Shown: positions 1-8,925 of the stretch, piece after piece | Position numbering within the stretch: the first letter of the stretch is position 1 | How the letters are laid out: the number at the start of each line of letters is the position of its first letter | Assembly (NCBI GenBank): GCA_048499805.1 | Contig: JASNZF010000001.1 | Span: 780,620 to 844,619, forward strand | Direction of reading: 5' to 3' | Source of the DNA: JAWXBA01 sp048499805 | GTDB lineage: Bacteria; Gemmatimonadota; Gemmatimonadetes; Gemmatimonadales; GWC2-71-9 | Length of the DNA stretch: 64,000 bases | The notes under the pieces: generated by a model | Told to the model about the DNA's origin: nothing | Databases searched by the model: none | The model's input: the letters and a program-made list of their open reading frames with translations, nothing else | Made by a program: the position numbers and the translations under genes

Positions 1-23
1 GCGGGCGCCTCGATCCGGTCGTC

Positions 24-1778
24 CTAGGAAATGTCGTCTTCGGAGCCCACGCCGCCGAAGCGCAGGGCGCTCCGGACCTTGACGTGTGCCCCGTGCTTGT
101 CGAACCCCTTGATGAAGTGCTCCTCGTTGAGGCGCCCGACGATCTGGAGCGGGGTGCCGACGCCACCCAGCTCCTTGAGGCGCGCGGCGAGGGTCTGGAA
201 GCTCATGGGCGCCTGCCGAAGTTCCTCGAAGAGGGCCCGGTGCGCCTCGGTCAGCGCGTAGGCGCGCATCGTCCGGCCGGACTCGTCGCCCAGGAAGTGC
301 TGCCGCTCGAGCCGGAAGGTCGTCGGGTGCACCCGGAACGAGGGCTCCAGCCGCACTTCCTTCCCGGTCCACTGGATCGAGGCCATGCTGTTGAACTGCT
401 TGAAGAGATCGTTGGCGAAGACCAGGCGGCGATGGGCCAGCTCGCTGCCGTCATAGTCGTCACTGATCTCGCTGGTGCCGTGCTGCCAGAGGGCGGCCAG
501 CGTCGAGGCCCCCTGCTCGACCTCCTCCACCCCGGCGGCGTCGGCGTCCACCGTCTCCCCCGTCAGCGCCGTGAACCAGGACTTGCCCTCGAACTTGGCA
601 TCCTTGGCCCCCTCGATCTTGCGGCTGGACCAGAAGGTGGAGTCCGGCTCGTCGTTGCAGGCGTAAAAGGCGGCCACGAACTTGTGGTAGCGCTGGTAGG
701 CCTCGCGGTACGACCGGTCGTACCAGGCGTGCACCTCTTCGCGGTCCTCCGGGTGGCGGTAGAGGTGGTCGATCGCCGCTGCCGCCAGCATGCCGGAGTA
801 GGTGGCGAGGTGCACCCCGGAGGAAAAGAGCGGGTCGATGAAGCAGGCGGAGTCGCCGCAGAAGAACGCCGGGTGGTGCGACAGCTCGGCCGCCTCGTAG
901 GACCACTCCCGGAGGATCCGGACCTCGTCGCACTGGGTGGCGGTGGCGAGGATCTCGGTCGCCAGCTCGCACTGGCTCAGGCAGAGGTCGTAGAACGCCT
1001 GCGGCCCCATCTCTCGGATCTTCTCGTTGTTCTCCATCGAGGTGACGGCGCCGACGCTGTAGAGGTCGTCCTTGAGGGGGATGATCCAGAACCACCCCTC
1101 CTTGAAGGTGACCGAGAAGATGTTCCCCTCGAGGTCGCCCTTGTACCGCTTCCCCCCCTTCCAGTAGGACCAGATCGCCATGTTGCGGTAGTACTTGTCC
1201 CACTGGCGGCTGGTGAGCTTCTGCGAGAGGGAGCCCCGCAGGCCCGAGGCATCGATGACGAAGTCGGTCTCCTCGGTGCCCGAGGCGTCGCCCTCGGTGG
1301 CCTTCCAGGTGACCGTGCTGGGCGCCCCATTGGCGCTGAGCTGCACATCGGTGATCTCACACTCCTCATGCACCTCGGCACCGTGCTCGGCTGCGGCCTT
1401 GAGGAGGATGTGGTCATACTCGGCCCGGGTCACCTGGAGCGAATGGTCGTAGACCCACGGCGCCGTCTTCGGCGTGCCGAAGGTGAAGGACCACGGGGGG
1501 CGTCCCCCGCCCCAGATGAAGGTGGCGGCATTTTTCCGGACGAAGCCGGCCTCGTGCACCTTGTCGGCCACGCCGAGGCGGGACAGGATCGAGAGTGTCC
1601 CGGGCAGCAGGGACTCGCCGATCCGGTACCGCGGGAACTTGAGCTTCTCGTACAGCTTGACCTCGTGGCCAAGCTTGCGGAGGCAAAGGGCCGCCGAGGT
1701 GCCCGCGGGACCTCCGCCAATGATCACGACCGGACGTTGCTGCTTGGGTGACATGGAATCCGTTTCCTTGCTTGCCAT
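24..1778 (-). CDS. Flavin-dependent halogenase family oxidoreductase
   Basis: 584 aa FAD-dependent monooxygenase of the tryptophan-halogenase superfamily. Seen: the FAD-binding GGGPAG near residues 21-26; GESLLP at 54-59; a GFVRKNAATFIWGG stretch whose Lys82 sits where halogenases of the PltA type carry the catalytic lysine; the halogenase signature WxWxIP as WFWIIP at 229-234; and a GDSACFIDPLFSSG segment at 308-321 that fits the second halogenase motif. The last ~150 residues are an extra C-terminal region, perhaps helical/winged. Family knowledge: FADH2 and O2 make HOX, relayed by the lysine. It is the last gene of a minus-strand operon, only 2 bases after the phosphopantetheinyl transferase stop, which fits a carrier-protein-bound substrate. 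Substrate and true halogenase activity are inferred; a plain hydroxylase or geranylgeranyl-reductase-like role is possible. Confidence 0.8.
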   Translation of the reverse strand: MASKETDSMSPKQQRPVVIIGGGPAGTSAALCLRKLGHEVKLYEKLKFPRYRIGESLLPGTLSILSRLGVADKVHEAGFVRKNAATFIWGGGRPPWSFTFGTPKTAPWVYDHSLQVTRAEYDHILLKAAAEHGAEVHEECEITDVQLSANGAPSTVTWKATEGDASGTEETDFVIDASGLRGSLSQKLTSRQWDKYYRNMAIWSYWKGGKRYKGDLEGNIFSVTFKEGWFWIIPLKDDLYSVGAVTSMENNEKIREMGPQAFYDLCLSQCELATEILATATQCDEVRILREWSYEAAELSHHPAFFCGDSACFIDPLFSSGVHLATYSGMLAAAAIDHLYRHPEDREEVHAWYDRSYREAYQRYHKFVAAFYACNDEPDSTFWSSRKIEGAKDAKFEGKSWFTALTGETVDADAAGVEEVEQGASTLAALWQHGTSEISDDYDGSELAHRRLVFANDLFKQFNSMASIQWTGKEVRLEPSFRVHPTTFRLERQHFLGDESGRTMRAYALTEAHRALFEELRQAPMSFQTLAARLKELGGVGTPLQIVGRLNEEHFIKGFDKHGAHVKVRSALRFGGVGSEDDIS

Positions 1779-1780
1779 GG

Positions 1781-2563
1781 TTATCCCGCGTGGTCCTGCG
1801 TGGGGAGCAGCCCCGGTTGGGACCTTCCCCCAGCCCGTATGTCCTGCCGACCCGCCACCGCTGCCGCGGGCACGACGTCGCCACAGGCGACGCTGCCCAG
1901 GTAGCCGGGAGGCAGGCCCTCAAGATCCCAGATTGTCCAGGGCACCCGGCCCGCCACCACCAGGCCGTCGGGGGCCGGTCCGGTCCCGAACTCCGTGGTG
2001 TAGATCGCCTCGGCGATGCCGGCGCCGCACCCCTTGAGGTACGCCTCCTTCCGGACCCAGATCCGGAAGAACTCGGCGCGGCGCTCGTCCGCCGGTACCC
2101 GGTCGAGCCGCGCCTGCTCGGAGGCCGAGAAATAGCGTGCGGCCACCGGTGCCGTCGGGGTGCTTCCCGCTATCCACTCCACGTCGATCCCCACCGGGCG
2201 GCGATCGGCCACGGCGAAGACCGCGACCTCCCGCGCATCGGAGAGGTTGAACTCCCAGCGCGCCACCGGGGGCGGCCCGGCCAGCATCGGCTTCCCCTCA
2301 GGACCCGCGGCGAACGCCAGTCCCGCCGGATCGGCGCCGACCAGGTCGCCAAGGATCTGCCGCAGCATCCACCGGCGGACGATGAACCGGCGCCGGGCCG
2401 TCGCACCGTGCTGCAGCGCAGCGCGGTGCTGCTCGGCCGCGGAGAGGCCGGCAAGCATCCGCTCGACGGCCGCGTCATCCTGGAGCAGCGAGACCCACCA
2501 TACACGGGCGCCTGGGACCGCCGGCAGCTCGACCGGCGCCGTCACCTCAGCCGGCGACGCCAC
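1781..2563 (-). CDS. 4'-phosphopantetheinyl transferase, Sfp type
   Basis: 260 aa. It moves the phosphopantetheine arm of CoA onto a conserved serine of acyl or peptidyl carrier proteins. Seen: FNLSD at 105-109 (the substrate-binding FNxSH-like segment), the Mg-binding GIDVEW at 125-130, and the long second motif FFRIWVRKEAYLKGCG at 165-180, all in the order and spacing of the Sfp/Gsp class, whose usual length is 220-260 aa. The start overlaps the end of the deacetylase by 17 bases, and the stop is 2 bases from the halogenase start, so the three genes are probably one transcript. No carrier protein, PKS or NRPS lies in the window; the targets may be beyond the left edge. Confidence 0.9.
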   Translation of the reverse strand: MASPAEVTAPVELPAVPGARVWWVSLLQDDAAVERMLAGLSAAEQHRAALQHGATARRRFIVRRWMLRQILGDLVGADPAGLAFAAGPEGKPMLAGPPPVARWEFNLSDAREVAVFAVADRRPVGIDVEWIAGSTPTAPVAARYFSASEQARLDRVPADERRAEFFRIWVRKEAYLKGCGAGIAEAIYTTEFGTGPAPDGLVVAGRVPWTIWDLEGLPPGYLGSVACGDVVPAAAVAGRQDIRAGGRSQPGLLPTQDHAG

Positions 2564-3485
2564 GCGCCACCGCGGGGCCTGCCGTGGAGCCCACCGGGAC
2601 AGCGGACCCCTCGGTGGCCTGCCACTCTGCGATCGCGTCCAGGGTCGGCAGGACCCGAAAGCGCCCGCGCACCTGGTCCATCATCGCCTGGCACCGCTCC
2701 CGCTTCCGCTCGGCCGACAGCGTCGACAGGGTGAAGATCCGCGAGGAGAACCCGACCAGTCGGCGGGCCTCGAGCGGATCGGCCAGGTCGATCAGGTGGA
2801 ACAGCAGCGCCAGGGGGCGCCCCCCGCGTCGGAACCGCTCCACCCCGCTCCGGAACAACCATTGTCCCAGCAGCAGGGCGTAACTCGGGTTGAACGGCAG
2901 CGGAAAGGGCCGATGGTCCGGCATCGGCCATTCCACGAGCTCGGCACCCGCGACGGGACGGTGGGGGTGGCGCAGCCGCGCGACCGAGCTCTGCAGGGCG
3001 ACGGCATGGTGCCGGGTCGGGAAGGCCGAGGAATCATAGAGATATCCGGACTCTGCCACGATCGCGAGGGAGGCGCGGTCGATCCGGTACCCGGGGGCCC
3101 GAAACCCGTGGACTGGAACACCCAGTGCCTGCTCGAGCACCTGCCGGCTCTTCCCGATCTCCTCGCGCTGCCCGGCCGCATCGATCCGGGTCAGGTAGCG
3201 ATGGGAGAGGGAGTGCGAGGCGATCTCGTGTCCCTGCGCCACCGCGGACTCGAGCAACGCGCGCCGGTGCGGATCGTGGACTGATCGCGCGACGACGAAC
3301 AGCGTGGCCCGCACGCCGTTGTGCGCAAAGAACTCGAGGAAATTGCGAAGTCCGCTTTCAAAGATCGGGTCGTCCGAGTGGGAATACCCCCACCCGTGTC
3401 CTTCATAGATCTCCCGGGCGCCGTCCAGGTCGAGGTGAACGGTGACCGGTGGTGCGGACGATTGTGGCGCCACGTCGCGTTGCAT
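2547..3485 (-). CDS. Polysaccharide deacetylase (NodB-like, variant metal motif)
   Basis: 312 aa carbohydrate esterase 4 fold enzyme, expected to remove N- or O-acyl groups from a glycan or act on a related amide. Seen: the zinc motif HSLSH at 91-95, RAPGYR at 129-134, and a C-terminal HLID segment. The usual TFDDG first motif is replaced by LDLDG at 18-22, so the base/metal aspartates are spaced DxD rather than DD. No signal peptide is visible, so it may be cytosolic, as in PuuE-like and allantoinase-like members. It is the first gene of the operon with the phosphopantetheinyl transferase and halogenase. The promoter must lie in the 804-base gap that also serves the divergent asnB operon. 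Confidence 0.85.
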   Translation of the reverse strand: MQRDVAPQSSAPPVTVHLDLDGAREIYEGHGWGYSHSDDPIFESGLRNFLEFFAHNGVRATLFVVARSVHDPHRRALLESAVAQGHEIASHSLSHRYLTRIDAAGQREEIGKSRQVLEQALGVPVHGFRAPGYRIDRASLAIVAESGYLYDSSAFPTRHHAVALQSSVARLRHPHRPVAGAELVEWPMPDHRPFPLPFNPSYALLLGQWLFRSGVERFRRGGRPLALLFHLIDLADPLEARRLVGFSSRIFTLSTLSAERKRERCQAMMDQVRGRFRVLPTLDAIAEWQATEGSAVPVGSTAGPAVARGVAG

Positions 3486-4289
3486 CGGTCGGTTCCTGAC
3501 GCCAGTGGAATGGGAGTTCCCGCCCGTGGCGCCCTCCCATTCGCGCTACCGGCGCCGCGGGTTGGTGGGGACAAGACGGATCCACGCGGGGATCCGCGGC
3601 CTCAGAGGGGATTTGCGCGGCCACAGGCGCAACATTCGTGCTCGGGTTCGGTGGAACGGCCAGTCGGCACAAGCGCCACAGTATTGCAATAATTGTTGCA
3701 CGCACGCAACATTCTGTGGCGAGGAGGACGCGATCGCGCGCTGGCGGGCGACATCTCACCCTAAACATAGCCCGGTTTCTTCTGATCTTCCCCCGCCGGG
3801 CAGGGGTGGATGGGAGATTGGTCGGGGGACCCCCCTCGTTTCGCGCACCGCGATGGGGAACCGAGCCCAGGTGCCTGGTCGCCAATTGCTCGGTTGTACC
3901 GTCCCCGGCGGCACACCGCTTGCTCTTGTCAGGGCAGCAGTTACCGTCCCAAACCATGGCGATCCTGCGCCCCAGGCCCCGGCGTTCCGGGCGGGGGCAA
4001 CCTCCGTCGGCGTGAACGCGGGTGGCGGTCCTGCTCCTGGCCGCCTGCCGTGGGTGGCCCTTGGCGGCGGTCACGGCGCAGCCATGCATGCCCACTTCGC
4101 GACCTCGACCGGTCGCATTCGAGAATCCGGCCCAGCCGGTGGAGGCACCCATGTCAGCCTGGTCGATGCGGGCGATCGTACGCGGGGACACCGGCGGGGG
4201 GCTCGGGCGGCACGAGCTTCGGCGTCAGCGGTGCCGGGACCGGGCATGATCGGGTCCCGACGTCCCGTCGCCTCTCGCGGGAGGGGCTG
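3486..4289. other. Long divergent intergenic region, no gene supported
   Basis: An 804-base gap between the minus-strand deacetylase operon and the plus-strand asnB operon. Open frames cross it on both strands, but their translations are proline/arginine-rich with no recognisable domain. The middle part (about 3640-3800) is noticeably more AT-rich than its surroundings and contains a compound inverted repeat at 3676-3719, listed separately. I see no convincing sigma70 promoter pair and no RNA gene. A purine-rich GGGAGGGG ribosome binding site lies at the right end, 4-10 bases before the asnB ATG. Confidence 0.6.
3676..3719. promoter_or_regulatory. Compound inverted repeat, probable regulator binding site
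   Basis: Outer arms CCACAG (3676-3681) and CTGTGG (3714-3719) are perfect inverted repeats. Inside lie TGCAA-N6-TTGCA and, overlapping it, the perfect dyad GTTGC (3695-3699)-N6-GCAAC (3706-3710), followed by ATTCTGTGG. The same GTTGC-N6-GCAAC plus AT..TGTGG arrangement occurs at 28432-28456, outside the other end of the polysaccharide cluster. It is 210 bases upstream of the minus-strand deacetylase start and about 570 bases upstream of asnB. The regulator is unknown. Confidence 0.5.
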
Positions 4290-6236
4290 ATGTGCGGGAT
4301 CTGCGGCGTGATCTGCCGCGACGCGACGCGCGTGGCCGACCCGATCCCGGTGCGGCGGATGATGACGGCCCTTGCCCACCGCGGTCCCGACGACGCCGAC
4401 TACTGGGCGGCCGGACCGGCGGCCCTGGGGTTTCGGCGCCTGGCCATCATCGACCTCGAGACCGGGCGCCAGCCGATGTCCAACGAGGACGGTTCCATCT
4501 GGATCGTGCTCAATGGAGAGGTGTACAACTACATCGAACTGCGCAAGGACCTGGAGGGCGACCACCACTTCCGGACCCAGAGCGACACCGAGGTGGTCCT
4601 CCACCTCTATGAGGAAATGGGCGAGCGCTGTGTCGAGCGCCTCAACGGCATGTTCGCCTTCGCGATCTGGGACCAGCGGCAGGGCCGCCTCTTCGCCGCA
4701 CGGGACCGCCTCGGCATCAAGCCGTTCTACTGGATGCAAGTGGACGGCCTACTGGCCTTTGCGAGTGAACCGAAGGCCTTCGTCGCCGCCGGCCTGCTGG
4801 AACCGGAAGCCGATCCCGCGGGGCTCGAGCAGTACCTCACCTTCCAGTACTGCCTCGGGGCACAGACCCTCTTCCGGGGCGTGCAGAAGCTCGAGCCCGG
4901 CCATCTCCTGACGTTCCGGCCGGGCCAGGACGAGGGGCCACAGGTCCGCGCCTACTGGGACCTGGACTACACCCTCGATACCCACCATACCGAGGAGTAC
5001 TACACCCACGAGGTCCTGGCGATCATCCAGGATTCGGTCCGCCTGCAGTTGCGGAGCGACGTGCCGGTGGGGGCGCACCTCTCCGGGGGGATCGACAGCT
5101 CGACGGTCGTGTCGGTGGCGGCCGGGCTGTCCGACGGGGACTTTCACACCTTCACCGGCGGGTTTCGCGAGGGGCAGCGGTACGACGAGACCCGCTTTGC
5201 GCGGGCCGTGGCGGAGCGGGCAGCCACCGTCCACCACGAGGTCTGGCCGGCGGCCACCGAGTTCGCGGACCGGATGCCCTGGCTGATGTACATGATGGAC
5301 GAGCCGGCGGCGGGTCCGGGCCTCTTTCCGCAGTGGGCGGTCTCGCGGCTCGCCCGGGAGCACGTCACGGTCGTCCTGGGCGGGCAGGGTGGAGACGAAC
5401 TGTTCGGTGGGTACGCCCGGTATCTCGCGGCCTACGTCGAGCAGTGCCTCAAGGGGATCATCTTCGGCACCCAGGAGTCGGGGCGGCACGTGGTCACCTG
5501 GGAGAGCATTGCCCCCAACCTTCCGCGCCTGCGGGAGTACGTCCCCCTCCTCCAGACCTTCCTCCGGGAGGGGCTGTTCGAGGAGATGGACCAGCGCTAC
5601 TTCCGGCTGGTGAGCCGGCACGAGTCGTCGGCGGCACTGTTCTCGGGCGACGTCTGGACCCCGGACAGCGCCGCACGGGTCTTCGGCGCGTTCGGGCGGA
5701 TCTTCAATGATTCCCGGATCAAGAGCTACTTCAACCAGATGACCCACTTCGACCTGAAGACGCTGCTGCCCTCGCTGCTCCAGGTCGAGGACCGCACCAG
5801 CATGAGTGTCTCGCTCGAGTCCCGGGTCCCGCTCCTCGACCACCGCCTGGTGGAACTGGTGACGCGGATGAGCCCCGCGATGCGCTTCCAGGGGGGCGAC
5901 ACCAAGCGGGTCCTCCGCGAGGCGGTGCGCCCGATCCTGCCGCCCGAGGTGGTCGATCGCCGGGACAAGATGGGCTTTCCGGTGCCGCTCCAGGAATGGG
6001 CCGCGGGCCCGCTGCGGGACTTCTTCCACGACATCCTCCGGAGTCCGCGCGCGCGCCAGCGCGGGATCTTCCAGCCTGCCGCGCTCGACCGCCTCCTGGC
6101 CGGCGAGCGGCAGTTCGGCCGGGAGTTGTGGGGTGCGCTCTGCCTGGAGCTCTGGTTCCGGGCCTTCGTGGACGGCGAAGGGGACCGAACCGCTGGCGAG
6201 GCCAGCCCGGCCCTGGTCGCCAGGAGCGGGATGTGA
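4290..6236 (+). CDS. asnB: Asparagine synthase-like glutamine amidotransferase
   Basis: 648 aa class II amidotransferase. The start is fixed by the required N-terminal nucleophile: ATG then TGC gives Met-Cys2-Gly-Ile-Cys, with a GGGAGGGG binding site just upstream. The frame is open further upstream, but that would bury Cys2. The glutaminase half contains AHRGPDD and NGEVYNY; the synthetase half has the PP-loop SGGIDSS at about residues 265-270 and GGDELFGGY. Such AsnB paralogues at the head of exopolysaccharide clusters probably amidate a uronic acid or another sugar acid rather than make free asparagine; that role is inferred from context. First gene of the plus arm; its TGA overlaps the GTG of the next gene. 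Confidence 0.9.
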   Translation: MCGICGVICRDATRVADPIPVRRMMTALAHRGPDDADYWAAGPAALGFRRLAIIDLETGRQPMSNEDGSIWIVLNGEVYNYIELRKDLEGDHHFRTQSDTEVVLHLYEEMGERCVERLNGMFAFAIWDQRQGRLFAARDRLGIKPFYWMQVDGLLAFASEPKAFVAAGLLEPEADPAGLEQYLTFQYCLGAQTLFRGVQKLEPGHLLTFRPGQDEGPQVRAYWDLDYTLDTHHTEEYYTHEVLAIIQDSVRLQLRSDVPVGAHLSGGIDSSTVVSVAAGLSDGDFHTFTGGFREGQRYDETRFARAVAERAATVHHEVWPAATEFADRMPWLMYMMDEPAAGPGLFPQWAVSRLAREHVTVVLGGQGGDELFGGYARYLAAYVEQCLKGIIFGTQESGRHVVTWESIAPNLPRLREYVPLLQTFLREGLFEEMDQRYFRLVSRHESSAALFSGDVWTPDSAARVFGAFGRIFNDSRIKSYFNQMTHFDLKTLLPSLLQVEDRTSMSVSLESRVPLLDHRLVELVTRMSPAMRFQGGDTKRVLREAVRPILPPEVVDRRDKMGFPVPLQEWAAGPLRDFFHDILRSPRARQRGIFQPAALDRLLAGERQFGRELWGALCLELWFRAFVDGEGDRTAGEASPALVARSGM

Positions 6237-7951
6237 GCGGCGTCCCGCCGTCGTGGTGGTCCCGCCGCCGCACCCCCCTCCTCCTGGCCCTGCTGGCGTT
6301 CGTCCTCTACCTCCCCGGCTTCTGGTGGGGTGCGCCGGAGGCCACCGGCCCGGAGCTGATCCATGGCTGGGCGGTGGACGATGAGACACCCCTCGGCCCG
6401 CTCGCGCAGATCAACAACATCCTGCACCCCCAGGAGGTCCAGAACCTCGGCTACCCGCTGATGCACTCCTTCATGGTGACGGCCGCGTATGCGCCGTACC
6501 TCGGCTGGCTCAAGCTGACCGGGGCGTGGGCCGGGCCGAGCGGGGGGGAGTATCCCTACGGGTTTCGCGATCCGGTCGCCGCGCTCCGGGGCCTCACGCG
6601 GATCGGGCATTTCCTGTCGGTGATCCTCGGGGTGATCGTGGTGCTGGGGGCGTGGGCCACCGCCCGGGCGATGTGGGATGAACGCACTGGCGTGCTCGCC
6701 GCCCTGGTCACGATGACGTCCTATCCCATGTTCTACTACAGCCGGACCGGCAACGTCGACGTGCCGATGATGGCCTTCGTCGCGATCGCGCTGGCGGCCT
6801 ATGCCCGAACCCTTCGCGCCCCTCCCACCCCATGGCTGGCCGCGATCCTGGGCGTCGCTGCGGGCTGCGCAATGGCCACCAAGGAGCAGGCCGGCGGCCT
6901 GCTGATCGCCATGGCGCCGGTGGTCCTGGTGCTCCACGCCCAGGCCGTCCGGGCGAGCGGCCAGCGCGGGTGGGAGGCCTGGAAGGTCCCGGTGGTGGCG
7001 CTGGGGACCGTGGTGATGGCGTTCGGGCTGGGCAGCGGGCTGTTCGTGGACCCCACCCGCTTCTTTGCCCACCTGGCCCACGGCAGTGAACGCATGGAGC
7101 TGGCCCGCAGCGGGGTCCTCTGGTTCATTCCCACCTTCGACCGCTCCTGGGCCGGCAACCTCGGCCTGGCCCAACTCCTGGCCGGGTTCGCGGCGCAGGT
7201 GCTTACGCTGCCCGGGTTGGTGCTCAGCGGGATCGGGGTGGTGCTCGCCACCCGGCAGGATCGCCGGGCGCTCCTCCTCGTCCTCCCGGCGGTGAGCTAC
7301 CTCGCCCTGCTGTACTTCGCCACCCGGACCGGGCAGTTGCGTTACCTCATGCCCCCGGCGTTCGTGCTCGGGCTCTTCGCGGCCCGGGCGCTCGCCCTGG
7401 GCTGGGAGGCACGCCAGCGTGCCTGGCGGGGCGCGACTGTCGCCGTGGCCGCCCTCGTCATGGGACTTGGCCTGCTTCGCGGCCTCGACCTGACCTGGGC
7501 GATGCTCCACGACGGGCGGTATTCGGCGGCAGAATGGCTCGCGGCGCAGTCGGCGCCCGGCGACCGGGTCGAGTACTTCGGTTCCGCCTACAAGCTGCCC
7601 GCCCTGCCGGCCAGCGTCGACCTCGCGCTGGCCGCGCCCAACCTTGGTCCCCTCCGGGCGCCGCCCAGGGACGCGGCGGCCACCGAGGCGATCCTCTCCG
7701 GCTGGCGCGAGCGCCGGCCTCGCTTCATCCTGATCTCGCCGGATTGGAGCAGCTTCGAGGGGGAGCCGTTCCCCGCCGCCTGCCCACCAGAAGTCTTCGA
7801 GGCGCTGACCTCGGGGGCCGCCGGCTACCGCCTGGCGGCTACCTTCGAGACTCCACCGCTCCTGCCTTGGGTGCGGCGACCGCCGCTGGACTATCCCATG
7901 GTGAACACCACGCTCCGGGTCTTCGTCCCGGAGGATCTCCCCGTCCGGTGA
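6233..7951 (+). CDS. GT39-family polytopic membrane glycosyltransferase
   Basis: 572 aa. GTG start at 6233 overlaps the asnB TGA (GTGA). This start places the first hydrophobic helix (TPLLLALLAFVLYLPGFWW) about 15 residues in; the open frame extends further upstream into asnB but without hydrophobic character. Many transmembrane segments follow, with an acidic WAVDDETP loop after the first helix, the position of the catalytic Asp/Glu in dolichyl- and undecaprenyl-phosphate-sugar transferases (PMT/ArnT type). The C-terminal ~100 residues form a soluble extracytoplasmic tail. It probably transfers a sugar from a polyprenyl-phosphate donor on the outer face of the inner membrane. Acceptor unknown. 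Confidence 0.78.
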   Translation: MSGVPPSWWSRRRTPLLLALLAFVLYLPGFWWGAPEATGPELIHGWAVDDETPLGPLAQINNILHPQEVQNLGYPLMHSFMVTAAYAPYLGWLKLTGAWAGPSGGEYPYGFRDPVAALRGLTRIGHFLSVILGVIVVLGAWATARAMWDERTGVLAALVTMTSYPMFYYSRTGNVDVPMMAFVAIALAAYARTLRAPPTPWLAAILGVAAGCAMATKEQAGGLLIAMAPVVLVLHAQAVRASGQRGWEAWKVPVVALGTVVMAFGLGSGLFVDPTRFFAHLAHGSERMELARSGVLWFIPTFDRSWAGNLGLAQLLAGFAAQVLTLPGLVLSGIGVVLATRQDRRALLLVLPAVSYLALLYFATRTGQLRYLMPPAFVLGLFAARALALGWEARQRAWRGATVAVAALVMGLGLLRGLDLTWAMLHDGRYSAAEWLAAQSAPGDRVEYFGSAYKLPALPASVDLALAAPNLGPLRAPPRDAAATEAILSGWRERRPRFILISPDWSSFEGEPFPAACPPEVFEALTSGAAGYRLAATFETPPLLPWVRRPPLDYPMVNTTLRVFVPEDLPVR

Positions 7952-8925
7952 TCGGCATGCGCGCGGCCTGGCTGGTGGTGCGCCTGGCCGTCGGGATTGC
8001 CCTGCTCGTGTGGCTGAGCCGGTCCGGGGTGATCGACTGGGCCCGGGTCGGGGCGCTGGTCTCCCGGCCCGGCCCGCTCGGGCTCGCCGTGGTGCTGATG
8101 GTCGCGGGCCTTGTGGCCATGGCGGCGCGGCTCTGCGTCCTTGCGACGCCGCTGGGCGTGCGGGTGCCGTTTGGCGCCTCGATGCGACTGATGCTGATCG
8201 GCACGTGCTTCAACGTCTTCATGCCTGGCTCGGCCGGTGGCGACATCGCCCGCCTCTACCTGGTGCTCCGGGACCAGCCGGGACGGCGGGCCGAGCTGGC
8301 GGCGATCCTGGTCTTCGACCGGGTGGTGGGCCTCGTGGCCATGCTGCTGGTGCCGCTCGTCGCCGCGCTTGCCTTTCCCGACGTGGCGCGGCTCCATCCC
8401 CAGATCGTCCAGATCCTCTGGTGGGCCGCCGGGCTGGCCGGCCTCTCGGCAGTGGTGGCCGTCGCGCTGTGGGGGCCGGTCGGTCGGGCCTGGGTGGTCC
8501 GCCTGCTGTACCGGCTGCCGCTTGGCGAGGTATTGACCCGTGCGGGCGTGGCCCTGCGCGCCTACCGGGCCTACCCGGGCGCGGTCGCGATGGCCCTTGT
8601 CCTGTCGGCTGTCGCCACGACGCTCGGGCTGGTGACCATGCTGGTCCTGGCCCGCGCGCTGGGGGCCACCGGCTCGCTTCAGATGATGGTCCTGCTGCTG
8701 CCGATCGGGCTCCTGGTCAACACCATCCCGCTCACCCCCGGCGGGCTCGGGGTGGGCGAGGTGGCGATGGACCGCCTCTTTGGCCTGGCGGGATTGACCG
8801 GCGGCGCGGCCGCGCTGATCGGGTGGCGCCTGTTGATGCTGCTCCCCGCCTCGGTCGGCCTGGTGCTGTACGTCCATGGCCGTGCCGATTTCGTCGCCGC
8901 GGCGGCCCGGGAGCAGCCCACGTGA
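7948..8925 (+). CDS. Flippase-like integral membrane protein (LPG synthase TM/UPF0104 family)
   Basis: 325 aa from GTG 7948, which overlaps the previous TGA as GTGA; ATG 7957 is an alternative start. About eight hydrophobic helices and the conserved N-F-(M)-PGSAGGD segment near residue 90, plus PLTPGGLGVGE near 265, identify the family of the membrane half of lysylphosphatidylglycerol synthase (MprF) and YbhN-like proteins, often annotated as flippase-like. Polysaccharide clusters commonly carry one. A lipid or lipid-linked-sugar transport role is suggested by context only; no catalytic domain is present. Confidence 0.8.
   Translation: MIGMRAAWLVVRLAVGIALLVWLSRSGVIDWARVGALVSRPGPLGLAVVLMVAGLVAMAARLCVLATPLGVRVPFGASMRLMLIGTCFNVFMPGSAGGDIARLYLVLRDQPGRRAELAAILVFDRVVGLVAMLLVPLVAALAFPDVARLHPQIVQILWWAAGLAGLSAVVAVALWGPVGRAWVVRLLYRLPLGEVLTRAGVALRAYRAYPGAVAMALVLSAVATTLGLVTMLVLARALGATGSLQMMVLLLPIGLLVNTIPLTPGGLGVGEVAMDRLFGLAGLTGGAAALIGWRLLMLLPASVGLVLYVHGRADFVAAAAREQPT

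Noticed and set aside
84..1751. 555-codon plus-strand frame opposite the halogenase gene
   Set aside because: No domain or start signal; the minus-strand frame carries FAD and halogenase motifs.
3660..3690. Possible sigma54 (GG-N10-GC) promoter near the dyad
   Set aside because: The GGCAC and TTGC elements are too far apart for the strict sigma54 spacing.
3810..4289. Upstream in-frame extension of asnB by about 160 codons
   Set aside because: It would bury the essential Cys2 nucleophile; the extension is Arg/Pro-rich, and a good binding site precedes ATG 4290.
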